Assembly (NCBI GenBank): GCA_012064385.1
Contig: QRDG01002535.1
Location: 434,182 to 498,181, forward strand
Length of the DNA stretch: 64,000 bases
Direction: 5' to 3'
Origin: Puccinellia tenuiflora
Lineage: Eukaryota; Streptophyta; Magnoliopsida; Poales; Poaceae
Part shown: positions 59,261 through 64,000 of the stretch, piece after piece
How positions within the stretch are numbered: the first letter of the stretch is position 1
How the letters are laid out: each line of letters begins with the position of its first letter
The notes under the pieces: generated by a model
The model's input: only the letters and a program-made list of their open reading frames with translations
Told to the model about the DNA's origin: nothing
Database searches by the model: none
Made by a program: the position numbers and the translations under genes

Positions 59261-59358
59261 TAAGTTCTGAAGATTTTTCAAACCATGGGATGAAAAGCTG
59301 CAGGCAAATATCCATAGGAGCTGCGAATATGGAAGCTGATGTACCCGTTGAAGACTAA
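59261..59358 (+). pseudogene. Exon-like fragment 3, possible terminal exon
   Basis: TTTGGTTTTCTTTACAG is a strong plant acceptor. The frame then reads SSEDFSNHGMKSCRQI and ends ADVPVED with TAA at 59356. A 3'-UTR-like AT-rich tail and TTTGTAATACAATTAA near 59475 could serve for polyadenylation. Family unknown. Confidence 0.3.
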
Positions 59359-59519
59359 CCAGAAAGTTTATATATAGATAGATCTCAAATGGCTACAATT
59401 AGATTTGTCCGTTCTTGTTTGATTTTAAGTATTGATGTATATGCACAGTTTAGTTGTAAACCGTCATTGTACTTTGTAATACAATTAATATTTTTACTCG
59501 TGAGAATATGGTTTGTTAG

Positions 59520-59655
59520 CATTTAGTGGGTCCCACTGAATAAAAAATTGGGTCCCACCTATCTGAATTTTGTGGGTCCCACTTACTAGAAAAAATGGGT
59601 CCCACCTACCAGGATTAAGTGGGTCTCACTTACCAGATAAAATGTGGGTCCAACT
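59520..59655. repeat. GGGTCCCAC tandem array
   Basis: Six units of (T)GGGTCCCAC(T/C), the last two with one change, spaced by about 20 AT-rich bases. The unit core GGGTCCC is near-palindromic. This pattern suits subterminal repeats of plant DNA transposons. Confidence 0.7.
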
Positions 59656-59675
59656 TGCCAGCATTGTGCTAGCCC

Positions 59676-59691
59676 ACATGACGTCATGTGA
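59676..59691. repeat. Perfect 16-bp palindrome around TGACGTCA
   Basis: CACATGACGTCATGTG, followed five bases on by another GACGTCA. TGACGTCA is a classical bZIP-binding core; binding here is only possible, not shown. Confidence 0.6.
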
Positions 59692-59805
59692 CGTCACACT
59701 ATCTGGACCCACTCATCAGCATCCATGTCACCATAGCTGGACCCACATGTAAGAAGCCACGTCAGCATTGGTTGACCGGTCGTACACTCAAATTCAATCT
59801 ATTAG

Positions 59806-60012
59806 TGACAAATTTTCATACATATATAGTGACAAATCAGTTTGTCACAGATTAACCATGATCATTGACAAAAATTCCTACCGTCACTGATTCAATGTAA
59901 ACAATGACAATTTTTTTCATCTCGTCACCCCGATGAATCTATGATGGTCAATCAATGACAAAACTAATGACACCCCAATTTTGTCATCCACACCTAATAA
60001 GTGACAAAAATG
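59806..60012. repeat. Direct and inverted GTGACAAA motifs
   Basis: At least eight copies of GTGACAAA/TTTGTCAC-like words in both directions. This resembles the subterminal motif clusters to which plant transposases bind (CACTA or Mutator type). No terminal inverted repeat or target duplication was located, so the element is undefined; its right end may be cut by the LTR at 60023. Confidence 0.5.
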
Positions 60013-60022
60013 GGGTATTGAT

Positions 60023-61605
60023 TGCTACTGATGAAGAGTTGGGTGTTACCCAAGCGAAGGCGGAGATGTAGCAAGTAGCAGTTTTCCCTCGATAACGAAC
60101 CGAGGTTTATCAAACCAGTAGGACCTTGAAATCAACAACAAAGTGAATGTTGAAGATCTCTGGCTCTTAATCTTCAACAGACGTGGATCTGCACACACTC
60201 AACCAAAATACTTTGCCCCCAACGGTGGAAAGGTTGTCAATCTTTCCGGTCTCGCAGAAAACAAAGCGGTTAATTGTATAGTGAAATATATGAAATATGA
60301 AAATGGACCAGTGGAGTAATGATGGTGAAAAGTGATGAATAAAGGTTGCAATCAATGTAAAAAGATGGATCGGGGGCAATGGGTTCACTAGTGGAGTCTC
60401 TCAAGTAAATAGAACAATCATATGATGGGTAAACAAATTACAGCTGGGCAATTGACAAGATTATAACACAAACTTAATCTAGCTATGACAAAGAGAAAAT
60501 GATAATATTTAAGTAGGCATCACGACAATGAACAAAGACCGTTGAGTCCAACTGCATCTTCGTCTAAAAAGTCCACCGTGTGATTGCTATCCAGCCTGTC
60601 ACCCATCGGTATTAAGTTGCAAGCAACAGACATTTGCATTAAGTAAAGCACATGAAGTAAGCAATACTAATATCAAAAGACACATTAACACCGTTGTTTT
60701 ACCCTTAGTAGCAACAGCACACCCTCGCCCTTAGACGTTTCTGTCACTCGTGCCCAGGAACAAAAGGGGGCATGGACCCACTATCTAGCATAAATACCCT
60801 CTCTTGGAGATACACACAATCACTTGGCCAAAGTAACTACGCACATCGGAGAGCTTGAAAGAACATAAATCAACATATAAGAATCATGCACAATCTGATC
60901 ATAACTTTATAATCCATCGGATCCCAGCAAACACATCACATAGCATTACAATAATCGATCCTGATCATGTTAGGCAGGTCACAAGATCATAAGACATGAA
61001 GCACAAGAGAGAGAGACTACCATCTAGCTACTGCCATGGACCCATGGTCCAAGGTGGGACTACTCACAAATCATCCCGGAGGAAGGCATGGCAATGAAGA
61101 GCCCTCTGGGATCGATCTCCCCTCCGGCAGATTGCCGGGATCTGCTTCAGAATCACCCCCGAACTAGGGTTTGAGATGACGGCGCGTCGGGATGACTTCT
61201 CTGGAAAATAATGGCCGCCCTATCGTTTTTAGGGTTGAAGGGAATTTACAGGCGTCGGAGGGGGCCGAGGCGGTGCCCAGAGGCAGGGCGGGCCCCACCC
61301 ACGGGTACTAGGGGGGCTGCGGCCGCCACCCGCCTGTGGCCCCCCAGGCTGCCCTTTGGTCCTCTGGTTCCTTCCGTCGCATAAAAAATCTCCGTAAATT
61401 TTCAGCGCAATCCAACGATATTTCCTGTGGTGGACTTTCTGAAATACAAAAACAGCAAAAACAGGAAACTGGCACTAGGCATATTGTCAATAGGTTAGTC
61501 CAACAAAATGCCTAAAAATGATTAAAATGATAATAAAAACATGTGACAACATCACAAAACTAGCATGGATCAATAAAAAATTATAGATACGTTTGACACG
61601 TATCA
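60023..61605 (-). repeat. 3' LTR of a minus-strand Gypsy
   Basis: On the minus strand it starts TGATACGTGTCAAACG, a start I recall from Triticeae Gypsy LTRs, and ends ATCAGTAGCA. Length 1,583 bp. Directly upstream on the minus strand lies AAGCTTGGGGATGC, a polypurine tract, so this is the 3' LTR and the element extends beyond 64000. The left flank is TTGAT; its partner is outside the window. Confidence 0.75.
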
Positions 61606-64000
61606 GCATCCCCAAGCTTAACTCCTACTCGTCCTCGAGTAGGTAAGTGGTAGCAAAATAATTTTTGATGAGACATGCAACCAACACAATCGTGATCAAG
61701 ATAGTAATGTAAAGCATAGGATGTGAATGAAGTGATACAAAACAATTGTCTATAGTTGATAGCAAGAAAGCAATGAATAACCAAGTTGAATCATTCAAGC
61801 AAAACCTTTCATAAATAGTACGTTAAAGACATGAAAGCAATGTGATCCACATATTTGATTGATTCATAAAGATAATAGTTCTATAACAAAAGTTTTTGAG
61901 AATCAAAACAAAGAAGATGTAAGTTTTAGTAAAAATCTTCAACTTTCAACGGTAAAGTCAATATAAATATTCATGTTTAATCTGACGATGCAATATGATC
62001 AATGATACCCAGAGTCAATGCTAGATGTTTGCTTTGGTGGAGATAGAAGGAAGAGGAAAACTGACTCAACATTAAAAGTAAAAGAAAGGCCCTTCGCAGA
62101 GGGAAGCAGGGATTAGTCATGTGCTAGAGCTTTTTATTTTTATGAAACAGAAGTAAAACAATTTTGAGACATGCATGCTTTCGTCAACGACTTCACAACA
62201 GAGAAGCTATCTAGTCCCCCATAACAAGCAAGGCTTTTAGACTTGTGAAAGCAGATGGTTTTTAGAGGAGCGAGTACGCTCCTCTTTTTCCTTGGTTTCA
62301 CCACTGTCCAATGTTTAGAGCTGATTTCTCAGATTTTCATTGCGCAGAGGAGAATGGTGAGTTATATTTATATTTTTGCTTAAGCTGCTCGCGGGTTGAT
62401 TCAAGTGAATACATAATCCATCGACACCGGGTGAAAGGGGGAAATGACCTTGCTCGTCACGTGTTATATCTAGCTCTCCACTGCTCCCTCATGAGCTTAA
62501 AAACAGAGGCACAAAAAGAGAGTATTTTGAATTTTTAAAGATAGCACATGACAAATTTACTTGGAATGGCAAGAAATACCATGCATAGGTAGATATGGTG
62601 GACTCAGCTGGCAAGATAGTTTGGCTTTGGGATTTGGATGCACGAGTGAACCATACACTCAGTACGAATTTTTGGGCTTAGCAAAGAAGGTATTTGAAGC
62701 AAACATCTAACATTAACTGGTAACAGAGTAACATAAGAAATAAGTCAGTCATAACCATAAAAGCTCCACACCGTCTCCCTTGTTGACCAAACAATTCTTT
62801 TGATGGAAAGATTAGCTTAATGAATTGACAACTACGAAACACCACACAATTTCAAGCTTTTAACAGTATTTCTTTACTAATCAATTCCACTCAAATAACT
62901 AGCAAGTTTAAGCATTCATCTTAATATCTCAAAACAAATGAGACGTATCAAGTATCCACACAATGATCTACAATACTATGCAGGCTTTCGTTTCATTCCA
63001 CTATCACATGAATAACATTTTGTCACTTTGACAATTCAAGGAATTTATCAATAACAACTCTCCAACAAATATAAGTGAAGAACAAGAGAGTTTAACAACT
63101 ACTAGCAGCCCTAAATAAGATAAAAGCTAAAAGCGAGAGCTTACTAGCAAACAAACAGTAGCTAAGAATACTCAACAAAATATAAGTGAAGCACAGGAGT
63201 ATTCAAACGAAAAAGCGGAGCGTCTCTCTCTCCCACACAAACAAAGCAAGGATCCAACAAGCATATGACCAGCTAACAAACAAACAAAACTGAAAGTAAA
63301 AAAGATGCTCCAAGCATAGCACATAATATGTAAAGTGATAAAAACATAGTTCAACGAAGACGACCTCATGATAGTCGATGAAGAAGAGGGGATGCCTTGG
63401 GCATCCCCAAGCTTTGACGCTTGATGGTTCTTGATATTCAGAGGGGGTGCCATGGGGGCATCCCCAAGCTTGAGTTCTGATCCATTTTCAATTTCTTCAT
63501 TATCCTCTCCTTTGGAACTTAAAAACTTCTCATAAACTGATTAGAGGGTTAGTGCTCATAAATTAAAAATGTACATGTGTTCAACTCAAAACAAATTGCA
63601 AACAACTTTTTTAGGCATTAGCTACTGTTCACTAAGCCTCAATGTGGCACTTCACCCCAAGAGTATCACATTTGACGATAGTAAAGAGACGAATACAAAA
63701 TAAAAGCAGAATCTGTCAAAATCTGAACAGTCTGTAAGATCGAATTTTTCGAGGCACTTCTGTAGCTCAAATCAGAAAAATCAAAACTAACGAAATATAG
63801 ATAAAGAATCAGGCTGGCTGACTGAAACTATCAGAAAAATATAAAATTCAGAGATTTTTTGGATTTTCGAACAGTGAAGGACAGAAATCTGCTTCTGGAC
63901 AGCAAAACAACACCTTGCACTTTCAATGCATTAGAGGCTAAACTTGGCACAAAAAACCAAAAGAAAAAGATACAATGAAGTTTCTACAGAGGCAACAATT
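61606..64000 (-). other. Non-coding interior of the same Gypsy
   Basis: 2.4 kb between the polypurine tract and the window end with no recognisable gag or pol on either strand. The tract CATCCCCAAGCTT occurs three times (61607-61619, 63401-63413, 63458-63470). The rest is AT-rich with only short frames. Such long non-coding parts before the 3' LTR are known in several Triticeae Gypsy families. Confidence 0.55.

Noticed and set aside
1..64000. CRISPR arrays, bacterial operons, tRNA or rRNA genes
   Set aside because: None seen. The repeats present are LTRs and degenerate word arrays, and tRNA-like matches are only primer-binding sites of retrotransposons.

Overview
The window is plant nuclear repeat DNA. 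It looks like a large-genome pooid grass, most likely Triticeae. The grounds are long nested Gypsy LTRs, a minus-strand LTR that begins with TGATACGTGTCAAACG, repeated CATCCCCAAGCTT tracts beside LTR ends, a grass-type LINE tail, and heavy stop-codon decay in every reading frame. No intact single-copy host gene is visible. The species and TE family names are inference and were not checked against a database.

Layout. 1-2737: unrecognised sequence. 2738-3733: 5'-truncated LINE. 3924-9768: complete but dead Copia element with two 0.46 kb LTRs and the 5-bp duplication GAGGA. 10268-13824: decayed 3' ends of Gypsy polyproteins on both strands. 13825-15491: solo LTR with duplication GCGGG, splitting a minus-strand Gypsy integrase remnant (13600-13824 and 15497-16068). 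16069-18977 plus 44995-45133: truncated minus-strand Gypsy LTR (element D).

18978-44994: Tekay/Del-like chromovirus (element A, plus strand, duplication ACCGG). It is inflated to 26 kb because its 5' LTR carries a solo LTR (element B, 19883-23352, duplication TCGCC) and its 3' LTR carries a minus-strand non-autonomous element (element C, 31175 to about 41785). C has 4 kb LTRs and only 2.8 kb of non-coding interior. Part of C's 5' LTR and part of A's 3' LTR are missing at their junction.

45134-48469: two LTR ends facing away from each other. 48470-57554: minus-strand Tat-lineage Gypsy (element T) with gag, protease, RT, two RNase H domains and integrase, all broken. It has a short plus-strand spliced-looking ORF where Tat elements carry an antisense ORF. 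57555-60022: sequence with exon-like pieces and repeat arrays resembling DNA-transposon subterminal repeats. 60023-64000: 3' LTR and part of the interior of another minus-strand Gypsy.

Order of events read from the nesting: an old Gypsy remnant received D; A then entered D; B and C entered A's LTRs; a deletion trimmed the C/A junction. The proteins described would make LTR retrotransposon particles (Gag), process them (protease), copy RNA (RT/RNase H) and insert the copy (integrase). None is intact. I found no convincing new biological system. The most interesting leads are the antisense ORF in T, the low-complexity insert inside T's RNase H, the non-autonomous long-LTR element C, and a palindrome-bearing block kept in several otherwise divergent LTRs.
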